Source of the DNA: Citrobacter gillenii
Lineage (GTDB): Bacteria > Pseudomonadota > Gammaproteobacteria > Enterobacterales > Enterobacteriaceae
Reading direction: 5' to 3'
Assembly (NCBI RefSeq): GCF_013337685.1
Contig: NZ_SUQN01000008.1
Coordinates: 186,001 to 250,000, forward strand
DNA: 64,000 bases
The notes beneath the pieces are model-generated. The model did no database searches, was not told the origin of the DNA, and saw only the letters and a list, made by a program, of their open reading frames with translations. Of this stretch, positions 52,364-61,363 are shown in pieces. The translations under genes were made by a program, and so were the position numbers. Within the stretch, counting starts at the first letter, position 1, and each line of letters begins with the position of its first letter.

Positions 52364-53065
52364 CTACTTAACAATATACAATTCTGGTTTCATTAATCGA
52401 AGTCTTTCAATCATTTCCTTAATATCAAAGAGAGTAATGTCCTTGCTATTCGCTCTGACACTAACTAATCTTATAGCTCTTTTTTGTTTGTCCAGATACT
52501 CTAAAAATTTGATGTAATCATTTCGTTTTTTCATATAGTATATTTTCATGTTAGTATTTTCTTGCTCTGTTCGATACCATGCCTGCTCTTCATCCCAGAG
52601 AGTAATGTCCTCAATATTCATATAGCGGGGATAATGCACCTGAAAGCCATTTCCCAGAAGTATTTCAATACCTCGTTTCATTTTATCAATGTGAGATAAA
52701 TGTATATCCCTGATATGAATGTCAGTAGACTTTATTTTACCCCTGTGCTTCATAAATATTTCAGGATGTCCAAAATAACCCATTCCCGATAAAACATGCT
52801 CACCTTCAAAATTTAAAAGATCTGGATTAATACCTGCTTCAAACAATCGATCTATTATTTCAATTTCATAATCATAATAACCCGATTTCCACAGTGCGGT
52901 TTTACCAACGAAATTTCGGTGGTTGATATCAACACCATTTTTAATCAACCAGTTCACTTCATCAACGCTTGTAGCTTCAAATAAAAGAGTCTGGTCAAGC
53001 ATACCCCTATGTGTAGAAAGTGGTAAAACCTCTGGCTCTAACTCTAACCATTCTTTTCTGATCAT
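52364..53065 (-). CDS. Ankyrin-repeat-like protein
   Basis: This 233-residue cytoplasmic protein has ankyrin-type units in the N-terminal half (LLFEATSVDEVNWLIKNGVDIN; GKTALWKSGYYDYEIIDRLFEAGINP-like; GEHVLSGMGYFGHPEIF). The C-terminal half is basic and helical without a named domain. Stand-alone ankyrin proteins on islands often bind toxins or host proteins, but no partner toxin is evident here. Function unknown. Confidence 0.6.
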   Translation of the reverse strand: MIRKEWLELEPEVLPLSTHRGMLDQTLLFEATSVDEVNWLIKNGVDINHRNFVGKTALWKSGYYDYEIEIIDRLFEAGINPDLLNFEGEHVLSGMGYFGHPEIFMKHRGKIKSTDIHIRDIHLSHIDKMKRGIEILLGNGFQVHYPRYMNIEDITLWDEEQAWYRTEQENTNMKIYYMKKRNDYIKFLEYLDKQKRAIRLVSVRANSKDITLFDIKEMIERLRLMKPELYIVK

Positions 53066-53156
53066 AAATAATCCTGCAATAATATTATCGTTTTCTTTTA
53101 TTTAGCGTGAAAAAAGATAATATTCAAATAAATTACAGGATTTATACTCATGAATA

Positions 53157-53594
53157 TTACAGTCTTAAATTCCTAACTTTAACAACTTCGTGAATGATTT
53201 GTTTTTCAATAACTCTCATTTCATATTGAGCTTTAAAAGTGTTATAAATATCTTCTGCTCGTTCCTGATTGTCATCAATATAGTTAACGAGAGAGTTTAG
53301 TTCACGAAGAACTGCCTCTTTATTGTTTAATTGTCGCAGTAGATTACTTGTAAGGCATTTATACACAGAACTGAACATCGTCATGATGTTGTCTATGTTG
53401 CGATTAGAACGAGTATAAAGTTGTTTGGGATAGAAATACTTTAAGTGATATCCAACAAAAACTAAATATAATTGTCGGGAAAAACTTTTATCATGTGGCT
53501 GATATCGTTTTGATATGTATTTATCTATGATGACAACAAGCTGTTCTTCAAGTGTCATTACTGAATTAAAATTGTTTTTGTCCATAAATTGCAT
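53157..53594 (-). CDS. Helical protein near the recombinase module, unknown
   Basis: This 145-residue, mostly helical protein (LEEQLVVIIDKYISKRY; NIDNIMTMFSSVYKCLTSNLLRQLNN) has a better start possibly at the second Met (DKNN follows). No signal or membrane segment. It lies 113 bases beyond the recombinase module on the same strand. Not recognised. Confidence 0.45.
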   Translation of the reverse strand: MQFMDKNNFNSVMTLEEQLVVIIDKYISKRYQPHDKSFSRQLYLVFVGYHLKYFYPKQLYTRSNRNIDNIMTMFSSVYKCLTSNLLRQLNNKEAVLRELNSLVNYIDDNQERAEDIYNTFKAQYEMRVIEKQIIHEVVKVRNLRL

Positions 53595-53707
53595 CCTTGC
53601 AAAATGTTTAATTGTCGTCCTGACAATACATATACATTTAGCACGTTATTATAAATAATCAAGCTATTCGTAAATAAATATTTACAGCGTAATATATTAA
53701 TGACAAT

Positions 53708-54139
53708 TTAAATTAGTTTTCTATCCGACCGGCCCCTGTCTATTGGTGGCAATGGTTCGTCTAAAATATTTTTATTTATGTTGTGTTTATACGCATTATA
53801 CTGCCATATAACGAATTGTTGCTTTAAATTCCTATTTTCTTCTTCAAGCACTCTATTTTTTGACTCCAGGTGAAAAATCCTTTGGGAAGCAATAGCAAGC
53901 GAAGAAGGTTTCTTGAAATTGTTTTGATTGTTTTTTATTCCATTCTTCTTACTTCGAAAGGCTTCGTTTATGTCTTTATGATATGATAAAGATTGTCTAC
54001 TCGGCTTATGATCAAGAAATGTAGAACATTCCTTACAAAGCTCTTCCCAAGTAATGCCTGGTTCACTCCAACCTATTATAGTATTTATAATTAGTACTTT
54101 GTCCTTTTTAGTTAATTTTTTTGACATCATTTTCTCCAT
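53708..54139 (-). CDS. Small coiled-coil protein of the recombinase module (GmtX/TnpC-like)
   Basis: This protein has up to 143 residues; the ribosome site GGAG points to the ATG at 54130 or 54127 as the true start. It has an N-terminal helical region (KLTKKDKVLIINTIIGW..GITWEELCKE), a coiled coil (about 88-112, RIFHLESKNRVLEEENRNLKQQ) and a PLPPIDRGR tail. It overlaps the 654-aa recombinase gene. The position matches TnpC of Tn554-type elements and, as I recall it, GmtX of Gamma-Mobile-Trio islands. A role in recombination complex assembly is inferred. Confidence 0.65.
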   Translation of the reverse strand: MEKMMSKKLTKKDKVLIINTIIGWSEPGITWEELCKECSTFLDHKPSRQSLSYHKDINEAFRSKKNGIKNNQNNFKKPSSLAIASQRIFHLESKNRVLEEENRNLKQQFVIWQYNAYKHNINKNILDEPLPPIDRGRSDRKLI

Positions 54140-56072
54140 TTTTATGTTCCAATAATTTATTTGAATTTATGACTCTTGATAAGTGTGAATAACTTTTGTT
54201 AGCCAATCGAATGAATGAACCGTCAGGCACTTCGTTATTCTCTAAGATACCAATTAACTCCTGTAATCGTTGTTTATTTTTTAAATGGAAAGTTAACCAG
54301 CGATCCTGATCTAATTGGCTATCATTTTCGTCTGAATTTTTTATAGTGATATCTATTAATTTATTAGTATCAATTAATCGCTCTTTAAGTCTTTCAAGAC
54401 TATCAAAATTACCTTTGACACAGATCTGCTCTGAGCAATTCAAACAATCTCTGAATTTTTCACATGGCGATAAAGTATAGTCATGAACACAATATCCAAA
54501 TTCGGTTTTATGAATAGCACCATGATTGATTGATAAAAGAGCTTCTTTCGAAACAGGATCACGAATTGTTATATTTTTAGTAATCAGATAATTAGTATCA
54601 CTACTTTTTAAAGACTCATATTCTTCGAGAACTTCTTCTTCACTGACATGGTTATACACTCGATTTTGTTTTATGCTTGCTCTTCCTGACCATTTAGCTA
54701 ATTCGTATTCGGTCATTCCATTTCGTTGAGCTAATGTATTCAATAAATGTCTCACTTGGTGAGAGTGGAAGTTAATTTTTCTTTCATGCTCTTTTTGATA
54801 TCCATATCGTCTGAAAATATTATCCGAATTTTTGCGAGCTAACACATTAGCCTGAAACAACCTTCTATCAGGATTATAAACCTCTATTATATTATCGGAT
54901 TTATTAGGGTGAAAAGTGTCTTTGAAAAATAAAAACAATAAATTGCTATATTTAATATTCCTTTTTTTATTATACCAAGGAAATCCTTCTGGTAATCTAC
55001 TTTGTAATTCCTCCCACAAGGTTTTCAATGAATAAACATTATTATCATATTTTAGTGATAGTCGCTTTAAGATTTTAACTCCCTCCTTTTCTGATATCAC
55101 TCTATTGTATAATATTTCACACACTTGAATAATCGTAAGTGCTTCGTTTTCTCTATACCTCTTAAATTGAGGCTGATTATGGAATGATTTAAAATCCAAT
55201 TCCATTAACTTGGCAAATCTCCTTGATTCTTTTGTTGCATCTAATATTCTATCTATTGCTTTTTGTGTTATCGCAACCATAACACTCGGAATCCATTTGA
55301 TATCACCACCAAACCCTTTACCGGCCCAAAAACGTAATCCCCATTTCTGATCACCTTTTCTTGTTCTCTGTGTATACATGCAATCAACAGTTAAAGATAG
55401 AACTTCTGAAATTCGAGAAGGTGCAGACATTAGTAAAGCAAAAGTGGAAGTAGTAAAAATGTCCCTAATGTCTGTTAAATCTTGACTGAATATATCAGCA
55501 AATATATACAAGACCTCTTCTTTTATTAGCTTATCACTATGCTTTCCATCATATAGAAAATTATCTCGATTATCTCTTATAGTGCTCTTCCAATTACCGA
55601 TAGCCTTATAGGTGAATGACTTTTCGTGTAAAAACGACACGATCCTTTTCAGTTCTTTGTTTAGGATAAAAACATAATTATTGGAATATTTTCTTTTGAT
55701 AAAGGAAAGTATTTCCTCAAGGATACTGTAATTAACATTGCAAATGTTATCAGAATCTAATTTCTTATCGAGAATGTATTCAAAACACCGTAACGCAGGA
55801 ATTATCACTGACAATCTATGTGGCTCACAAGGATATTCATGAATAACATATGCCTTTGCGAAACAAATAAAAGCAGAATTCATTTTTTCATTATGTTTGG
55901 TTTTTTCGCTCACCTTTGTAAACTTAATTCCTACACGATTAACACACCATTTATCTGAGTCCCAGTCCATCCCCATTTCATAGATTGCCACACATTTCAT
56001 TTCTTCAATAAAAGCACTTAAAGATTCAGATATTTTTTTATTTTTAAGTTCCTCTATATTAATGACACTCAT
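54108..56072 (-). CDS. Large tyrosine recombinase (GmtZ/TnpB-like)
   Basis: This 654-residue tyrosine recombinase carries the catalytic pattern in the C-terminal half: Arg in RISEVLSLTVD (about 217), H-x-x-R in SHQVRHLLN (about 468), and WSGRASIKQNRVYNHVS with the nucleophile Tyr (about 497). After the catalytic core is a Cys-rich zinc-finger-like stretch (CVHDYTLSPCEKFRDC LNCSEQIC, about 550). Its start overlaps the previous recombinase stop by four bases. Consecutive, translationally coupled recombinases are typical of Tn554-like and Gamma-Mobile-Trio modules. Confidence 0.82.
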   Translation of the reverse strand: MSVINIEELKNKKISESLSAFIEEMKCVAIYEMGMDWDSDKWCVNRVGIKFTKVSEKTKHNEKMNSAFICFAKAYVIHEYPCEPHRLSVIIPALRCFEYILDKKLDSDNICNVNYSILEEILSFIKRKYSNNYVFILNKELKRIVSFLHEKSFTYKAIGNWKSTIRDNRDNFLYDGKHSDKLIKEEVLYIFADIFSQDLTDIRDIFTTSTFALLMSAPSRISEVLSLTVDCMYTQRTRKGDQKWGLRFWAGKGFGGDIKWIPSVMVAITQKAIDRILDATKESRRFAKLMELDFKSFHNQPQFKRYRENEALTIIQVCEILYNRVISEKEGVKILKRLSLKYDNNVYSLKTLWEELQSRLPEGFPWYNKKRNIKYSNLLFLFFKDTFHPNKSDNIIEVYNPDRRLFQANVLARKNSDNIFRRYGYQKEHERKINFHSHQVRHLLNTLAQRNGMTEYELAKWSGRASIKQNRVYNHVSEEEVLEEYESLKSSDTNYLITKNITIRDPVSKEALLSINHGAIHKTEFGYCVHDYTLSPCEKFRDCLNCSEQICVKGNFDSLERLKERLIDTNKLIDITIKNSDENDSQLDQDRWLTFHLKNKQRLQELIGILENNEVPDGSFIRLANKSYSHLSRVINSNKLLEHKNGENDVKKIN

Positions 56073-57568
56073 AATAACCTACCCTCTTTTATCAAATCAC
56101 ATTTTTTAATAACCTCACTTACGGCCATTATTGTCCTATCTAATGCTGTTGCTGTTTTAATATCCTCTGTTATTTCTGCAATTCTTGCTCTTTCTTTCAT
56201 AAGGAAATCATAAACATCCTTATGAGGTGCTTCAATCCAGGGTTTAAAGTAAGGGCATGTATAACAAGGTAATGGGATTGGAGCATTACAATCATTACAA
56301 TTAGAACAATTACCAGAATTTATACCTTTATGATTTCTTATTTTTATACCACCTGTATCATTATTAACCAACTCACCCTTGAAAGCATTAACATACTTGG
56401 ATAGGCTTTCAGTCATTACTTCGTCTATTTTATCTGCATGTTCAGGCAGGTTTTTAACATAACAAGCCACAAATTTTGCAGAACGGTGATCCAGTAATTC
56501 TGCTATTGTATTCACCCCATAACCCTCTTGTGCGGCTCTTGTTCCCAAAGAATATCTAAATCGTCTTGCATTGATAGTATCCGCATATTCAAGTGAACCA
56601 AGTTTATTTGCAATTTTTTGTATTTTGCTCGTGATTAGATTAGCTTTTATATGAAGGAAATCGGTCAATAGCATTTGATAAAAACTGTTTTTATTTTGGA
56701 CTTGGGTTAAAGCATTTAAATCAATAAATAGTGGAAGTTCTACTAACTCGTCGTCAGTTAAAGGTCGTTCAAGCTCATGCTCTATAGTATTTATATTCTC
56801 CCTGCTTAATATGACTAACAAATCATTAAGTTCTTCAATAATTTTTAATTTTTTAAATTCCGAACGAAATGACCCACTATGCTTCGCTCTTGGGTATTGC
56901 AATGCAATTTCATTAAAACCATTACCAAATATGCTTAATATGTCTTTTAATTTCAAGTGAGAAGTTTGTATTGGTCTCCTTCCTGTATATGAAGTTACCA
57001 AGGCCATAGTCAATTCAGCAAGCGTAATCTGTCCTCTTTCATATAGAAGCATTGCCCCCTCATTGAAATTAATGATATCATTTTCAGTTAAAGGGCCTTT
57101 CTTTAAATCCATTGCATTCACCATTTCACCAACTCTTCTTTTTTTTGTTCTTCCCTTATACAGGTTTTCCACCTGACATTCGTTTACTCCCGGTAATTCT
57201 AAATAGAGCCATTTTTTAAAAAATATCCTCATGCTTTCAAGGTGATCTGGTCTGCTTATTAATGATCGCTTATGATAATTCCTTACATAAAGATCAGTTA
57301 TGAGTCCATCTTTAGAACTTTTTATAAAATCATTAAAAGCCCAAAACATTTTCTTTGTATATGAACTTGATCTCGTTGTAGCAAAAAAACTTAGAGTATT
57401 CAAAAATGAATCGTGGTGCGATATATGTAATTTCTCAAGAATAAGGATAATGTTTAATCTGATATTTTTATCTAAAATCCAAATGTTATCTGTTATCGAA
57501 AATTTATATCCACTATTTGCAGTTAACAGTTCATAATCTTTCCCCCTATAATTCAATTTATTCGTCAT
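56069..57568 (-). CDS. Second tyrosine recombinase (GmtY-like)
   Basis: This 499-residue protein has the tyrosine recombinase core: first Arg in SYTGRRPIQTSHL (about 193), RRFRYSLGTRAA as the box II region (about 343), and LLDHRSAKFVACYVKN with the candidate nucleophile Tyr (about 376). The C-terminus has a Cys cluster (CSNCNDCNAPIPLPCYTC, about 420-440), again zinc-finger-like. It overlaps both neighbours by 4-11 bases, so the recombinases are made together. Confidence 0.8.
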   Translation of the reverse strand: MTNKLNYRGKDYELLTANSGYKFSITDNIWILDKNIRLNIILILEKLHISHHDSFLNTLSFFATTRSSSYTKKMFWAFNDFIKSSKDGLITDLYVRNYHKRSLISRPDHLESMRIFFKKWLYLELPGVNECQVENLYKGRTKKRRVGEMVNAMDLKKGPLTENDIINFNEGAMLLYERGQITLAELTMALVTSYTGRRPIQTSHLKLKDILSIFGNGFNEIALQYPRAKHSGSFRSEFKKLKIIEELNDLLVILSRENINTIEHELERPLTDDELVELPLFIDLNALTQVQNKNSFYQMLLTDFLHIKANLITSKIQKIANKLGSLEYADTINARRFRYSLGTRAAQEGYGVNTIAELLDHRSAKFVACYVKNLPEHADKIDEVMTESLSKYVNAFKGELVNNDTGGIKIRNHKGINSGNCSNCNDCNAPIPLPCYTCPYFKPWIEAPHKDVYDFLMKERARIAEITEDIKTATALDRTIMAVSEVIKKCDLIKEGRLL

Positions 57569-58772
57569 TTTGACTCCCCTTACCTTTATAACTATATTTT
57601 TTTTGGTATCTAATTGAAGCTTCGTCAGCTTGCTCTTCTATAAACCTCCTATTATAAGTTGAAGCAGTACCTGAACCTTCTTTCCAGCCCATTAGCTTTT
57701 CCCGCATGACTTCTTGTTTTCGTTCACTTTGATTTTGCGAATCCATAAAGCGAGAAAAATCATAATTCCAAGTATGTCTTAACTTATGTCCTGAGAATCC
57801 TATAAGTAAACGATCACTTATACTTATTTTAGAAATTATTTTTTGATATCCTGATATGCTTAATGGTTTACCCTGATATGGTCCATGTTTATAAGTTATA
57901 AAAAGAAATTCAGACTTTCCTTTTAAATATAGTTTTCGATCATGAATGATATACTCCATTAATCTTGAAGCTAATACTTCACTTAGTGGAAGTTCTCTGC
58001 TAAGAGTTTTTACTAAAGGCTGATTCAATCTTGGATCAGAGATCTCGTCGGCTCGTCTTCGAATACATATCCTTTTTTTCTGAAAATTTATATCGTCAAT
58101 CTTAATATTTAATAACTCTCCTCTTCTTATACCTAATTCAGTGAGAATCATAATAATAATTGCATTTCTATTTCTAACATCTGGATCAAAGGGATTAGAA
58201 GGTGACTGTGGATCAATCAGTTTCATTAAAGTAACTACTGAATCATCTTTAAGTGTTTTATTTTTATTATCTTCACTATTTTTGTTGTCATGATCCCTTG
58301 GTCTTCTGACTTCAATCGCCTTTATCATTCTAGAAAAACTGGTTTTATGTCTGGAGGAATCATATTGCAATAATTCATCAACTAACCATGTCATATATGA
58401 GAGAATACTATTTATTCTATTGCGTAAGGTTTTTTTTGATACATAACCCAATCCTTTATTTATTATGCTATTCCTTAGTTCAGAAACAGCCCCCAAATAT
58501 GAAACCATACATTCAATTTCTCCCCCTGATAAAAATACCCCTCCCAGAATCCTTGTTTCAATATCTATATCGTTTTTTTCTAAGAATCTATAAAAGATTG
58601 TAATATTAACTGCTTTTGATTCTATCGTAGCTAATGCATGTCCATTATTTCTAAATTGTGTAGTTAGGTATAAGTTCGGATAATAAAGGGGAATACCAGT
58701 TTCTTTATTTGTCACAATGCAATATCGCTCTCCTGAATCAAGACGAAATTTATCTATTTTTATTTTATACAT
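57558..58772 (-). CDS. First tyrosine recombinase of the module (TnpA-like integrase)
   Basis: This 404-residue integrase has an N-terminal SAM-like DNA-binding domain (about 60-160) and a catalytic domain: Arg in LGIRRGELLNIKIDDI (about 215), H-K-L-R-H in GFSGHKLRHTWNYDF (about 324) and Tyr in SGTASTYNRRF (about 374). It is the first gene of the module, with an AT-rich promoter region and an 18-base palindrome upstream. It overlaps the next recombinase by 11 bases. Confidence 0.85.
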   Translation of the reverse strand: MYKIKIDKFRLDSGERYCIVTNKETGIPLYYPNLYLTTQFRNNGHALATIESKAVNITIFYRFLEKNDIDIETRILGGVFLSGGEIECMVSYLGAVSELRNSIINKGLGYVSKKTLRNRINSILSYMTWLVDELLQYDSSRHKTSFSRMIKAIEVRRPRDHDNKNSEDNKNKTLKDDSVVTLMKLIDPQSPSNPFDPDVRNRNAIIIMILTELGIRRGELLNIKIDDINFQKKRICIRRRADEISDPRLNQPLVKTLSRELPLSEVLASRLMEYIIHDRKLYLKGKSEFLFITYKHGPYQGKPLSISGYQKIISKISISDRLLIGFSGHKLRHTWNYDFSRFMDSQNQSERKQEVMREKLMGWKEGSGTASTYNRRFIEEQADEASIRYQKKYSYKGKGSQNDE

Positions 58773-58904
58773 ACACTCTCCTTTTTTGCTTTTTTATTAG
58801 GTGTAACATTTATTTTTATTTTGGCAATAATAATTTTGCATTTTAGGAGTTTATATATGTGATAACGACTTGTTTATGAACGATTTTCTTAGTTAATTTT
58901 TGCG

Positions 58905-58922
58905 ATTCCCCAGCTGGGGAAT
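58905..58922. promoter_or_regulatory. Perfect 18-base palindrome ATTCCCCAGCTGGGGAAT
   Basis: This GC-rich perfect dyad stands in a very AT-rich region about 135 bases upstream of the first recombinase start. It could be an operator for autoregulation, or a recombinase binding or crossover site. Confidence 0.5.
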
Positions 58923-59111
58923 ATATAATCCCTTCTGTTTACCTGAGAACAACTAAAACCTTATTCAAACCATACAACAAGCCAATGTTCCTAAAATATG
59001 TAAAACATTATGCAAAATATCATTAGAAAACAGCTTTGTTTTTTGCATTTTTCATAATGGTAATGGTTATATAATCATTAAAAATTATTTTGTCAATTTT
59101 ATTTTTAATGA

Positions 59112-59147
59112 ATAAAAAAATAGCCGATATTGATAATCAGCTATTTA
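59112..59147 (-). terminator. Intrinsic terminator after the HTH gene
   Basis: On the minus strand, stem AAATAGC/GCTATTT with an inner GAT/ATC pair is followed by a T run. It ends the transcript of the cargo genes before the recombinase module. Confidence 0.7.
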
Positions 59148-59157
59148 AATAAATCAT

Positions 59158-59763
59158 TTATTTTTTCAATATATTATTTAGAATCAGATTTTCTTGTGCA
59201 GAAGTAGAAAGCTGGATTACATTACTTAAAAAGTTAACAAACGAATCATGGAATATTTGTCTTTCGCTTAGATCTGTCCAATCTAAAAGCAAAGCTTCTT
59301 CTACTGAGATCCAAACGATATTGATGTGTTTTTCTGCTAAATAAATTTTAAATCTTTCTTCTGGTGTTCTAAGTGCATGTGATAGGATTTTATTTCGATT
59401 CTGTAACTCAGCAGAATTATCAATATGCCAGAATGGTTGCGGAATCGTGAAGTCGATCAATGAGTTAAATGCAAGTCCACGAACTTGTGCCGCTTGCATC
59501 GTGCTTACGATTTTATGCCCATCCCTCCAAATTTTTAAATCACGCAGTAAATAATTTACTCGTTGATTACGAGCTTTACTGTTGCCTGTTGGATATTGAA
59601 TGTAAGGAGGTCCATCTCCATTTTGGCGATAGCGAGCGAGAGTCTTAACACTTACTCCAAGATATAGGGCAGTAAGTTCAACATTTAATGCTGTATCATC
59701 CGGCAGTTCCCCAAATAATTTCCAAGCTTCTGTGAAGTCCCTTAGGGTGTCAACTATTGGCAT
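59158..59763 (-). CDS. AlpA/MerR-like helix-turn-helix protein
   Basis: This protein has about 201 residues. The ATG at 59763 is preferred because GGAGG stands five bases before it; an ATG 15 bases further upstream would place that site inside the gene. The N-terminal part has an excisionase/AlpA-type HTH (LNVELTALYLGVSVKTLARYRQNGDGPPYI). The rest is helical with no named domain. It is the last of a run of minus-strand cargo genes and may regulate them or the element. Confidence 0.65.
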   Translation of the reverse strand: MPIVDTLRDFTEAWKLFGELPDDTALNVELTALYLGVSVKTLARYRQNGDGPPYIQYPTGNSKARNQRVNYLLRDLKIWRDGHKIVSTMQAAQVRGLAFNSLIDFTIPQPFWHIDNSAELQNRNKILSHALRTPEERFKIYLAEKHINIVWISVEEALLLDWTDLSERQIFHDSFVNFLSNVIQLSTSAQENLILNNILKK

Positions 59764-59793
59764 ACTTCCTCCACTCATTCATTAAAATCTAAT

Positions 59794-61344
59794 TTATTCT
59801 TCAATTATAAGCAGTTCTTCCAAACACTCGTTTAATTTTTTGACATTAAGAAAATGTCCAGAAACAAAGTTAGAAGCAAGCCAAAATACCAAATTCAAAA
59901 ACTTCGCATTCGATGTGAATTCACATAAGATGAAAGCTAAGAATCTTGCTAAGTTTTCTTCACATGTCAGGCCATTTTTCATTTTAATTATAGCATAACA
60001 ACAAATATAGAATATCCTGTCGATTCTCGCCCCATAAGGGTTTATGAACGAAAAATCCGTATCTTTAAGTTTCCCGTTAAATATTTGGTTATTAGTATAG
60101 CTTTTCTGCAAATACCTAAAAAATAACTGGCTCATAAGAGCATATAAATCAATCTTATCATTGAATCTACCAGAATATAGCTTGATTAACTCTCCTAAAA
60201 AGTAACCTGTTTCATCATTTTTAGAATATGCCAAATTATATATATCTTCTATTGATAGCGGATAAGGATACATTCCAGCACTATGTAATAATATTCCCCT
60301 TTCGCGTTCACCATAAGAGGTATATTTAACCGCTTCATTGATATATTTATGAAAGTCGATAACCTTCATATTTAAAACTTTGTGAAAGAATATATTTGCC
60401 ATCAAATCGGCCGTGAAATATGGTATTCCGTTTGTAATACTGGCATAAATATTTTTTAAATAGTCATCCCCAACAATTTTACGAAACATATTAAGTTCAT
60501 TAGGGATATTACCGATCTTAGGATAATGTACTCTTATTTGCTTTTGAATAGCATAAAGATTTTTAATAAACTCACCATGATAAGCTTTAATACTTTCGGA
60601 TGTATTTATATTAATTTTTCCATTTTCATTTAATCCGATAGTCTTGTATTCATCTTCCTCTATTGCTTCTAACCACAACTTGATTGCCTGGGCATCTTCT
60701 TCTATTAGCAAAAATTTAATATCTTTCTCGATGAAAAAATTAACAAAAGAGTTGATACAAATATAGCAGATTGTAAAAATATCTGTTGATATATCACCTT
60801 CGATATCATCGCCTCCTGCTTCAAAATCTTTTATCTTTATATTTTTATCAGTAAGGCTGATCATTGATGCTTTAACTTGTTCGTTCTTAGCAATTAGATC
60901 TAATCTAAAGTTTACTGGAATATTCTCATTTATATTTAAATCTTGCTTTGGTTCCTTTTTAGGTAAAAAATCTTTTATAACATTTATCATCTCTTCCGGA
61001 TCTGAAGGTAAACTAATAGACTGAAAAAGATCCGTTCCATCGTTTGACTCATTTCTAATTTCGTGAGCTAACCGTAATACAGCAACATAGGGAGGCATTC
61101 TTTCTTTTAAAATTAATCTTTTCATCCCCACTTTATTTACTTCATCTAACTTGCTATTTAGTAATACTTTTGCAACAGGAGAATCACTACTAATAAAATA
61201 ATTACTATTAATAGAAGAGCCAGCTACAATGATTTTTGTTAGGTCTTTGCCATTATCATTATAATGAACCCCACAAACTACACCTTCAACATCATCAGAA
61301 GGAATAAACTCTTGGTTACTTTTCTTTGACATCATTATTTGCAT
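59794..61344 (-). CDS. Unknown 516-residue protein in the cargo operon
   Basis: The first Met codons are clustered (residues 1, 4, 5) and no strong ribosome site is visible, so the start is uncertain by a few residues. The N-terminal about 110 residues look beta-rich (GVVCGVHYNDNGKDLTKIIVAGSS), the middle mixed and the C-terminal 250 residues helical. No membrane segment or catalytic motif stands out. It starts 20 bases after the TPR-like gene and so probably belongs to the same defence-like transcript. Not recognised. Confidence 0.6.
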   Translation of the reverse strand: MQIMMSKKSNQEFIPSDDVEGVVCGVHYNDNGKDLTKIIVAGSSINSNYFISSDSPVAKVLLNSKLDEVNKVGMKRLILKERMPPYVAVLRLAHEIRNESNDGTDLFQSISLPSDPEEMINVIKDFLPKKEPKQDLNINENIPVNFRLDLIAKNEQVKASMISLTDKNIKIKDFEAGGDDIEGDISTDIFTICYICINSFVNFFIEKDIKFLLIEEDAQAIKLWLEAIEEDEYKTIGLNENGKININTSESIKAYHGEFIKNLYAIQKQIRVHYPKIGNIPNELNMFRKIVGDDYLKNIYASITNGIPYFTADLMANIFFHKVLNMKVIDFHKYINEAVKYTSYGERERGILLHSAGMYPYPLSIEDIYNLAYSKNDETGYFLGELIKLYSGRFNDKIDLYALMSQLFFRYLQKSYTNNQIFNGKLKDTDFSFINPYGARIDRIFYICCYAIIKMKNGLTCEENLARFLAFILCEFTSNAKFLNLVFWLASNFVSGHFLNVKKLNECLEELLIIEE

Positions 61345-61363
61345 ACAAATATGCGATACAAAC

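Larger units (their letters stand above)
58773..59157. promoter_or_regulatory. Promoter region of the recombinase module
   Basis: This stretch of about 385 AT-rich bases holds no gene. It contains the palindrome at 58905-58922 and, at its far end, the terminator of the upstream HTH gene. The promoter of the three-recombinase operon should lie here. Confidence 0.55.

Noticed and set aside
52326-52517. 63-codon plus-strand frame opposite the ankyrin-like gene
   Set aside because: It lies almost fully antisense to the 233-codon ankyrin-like gene and has no independent support.
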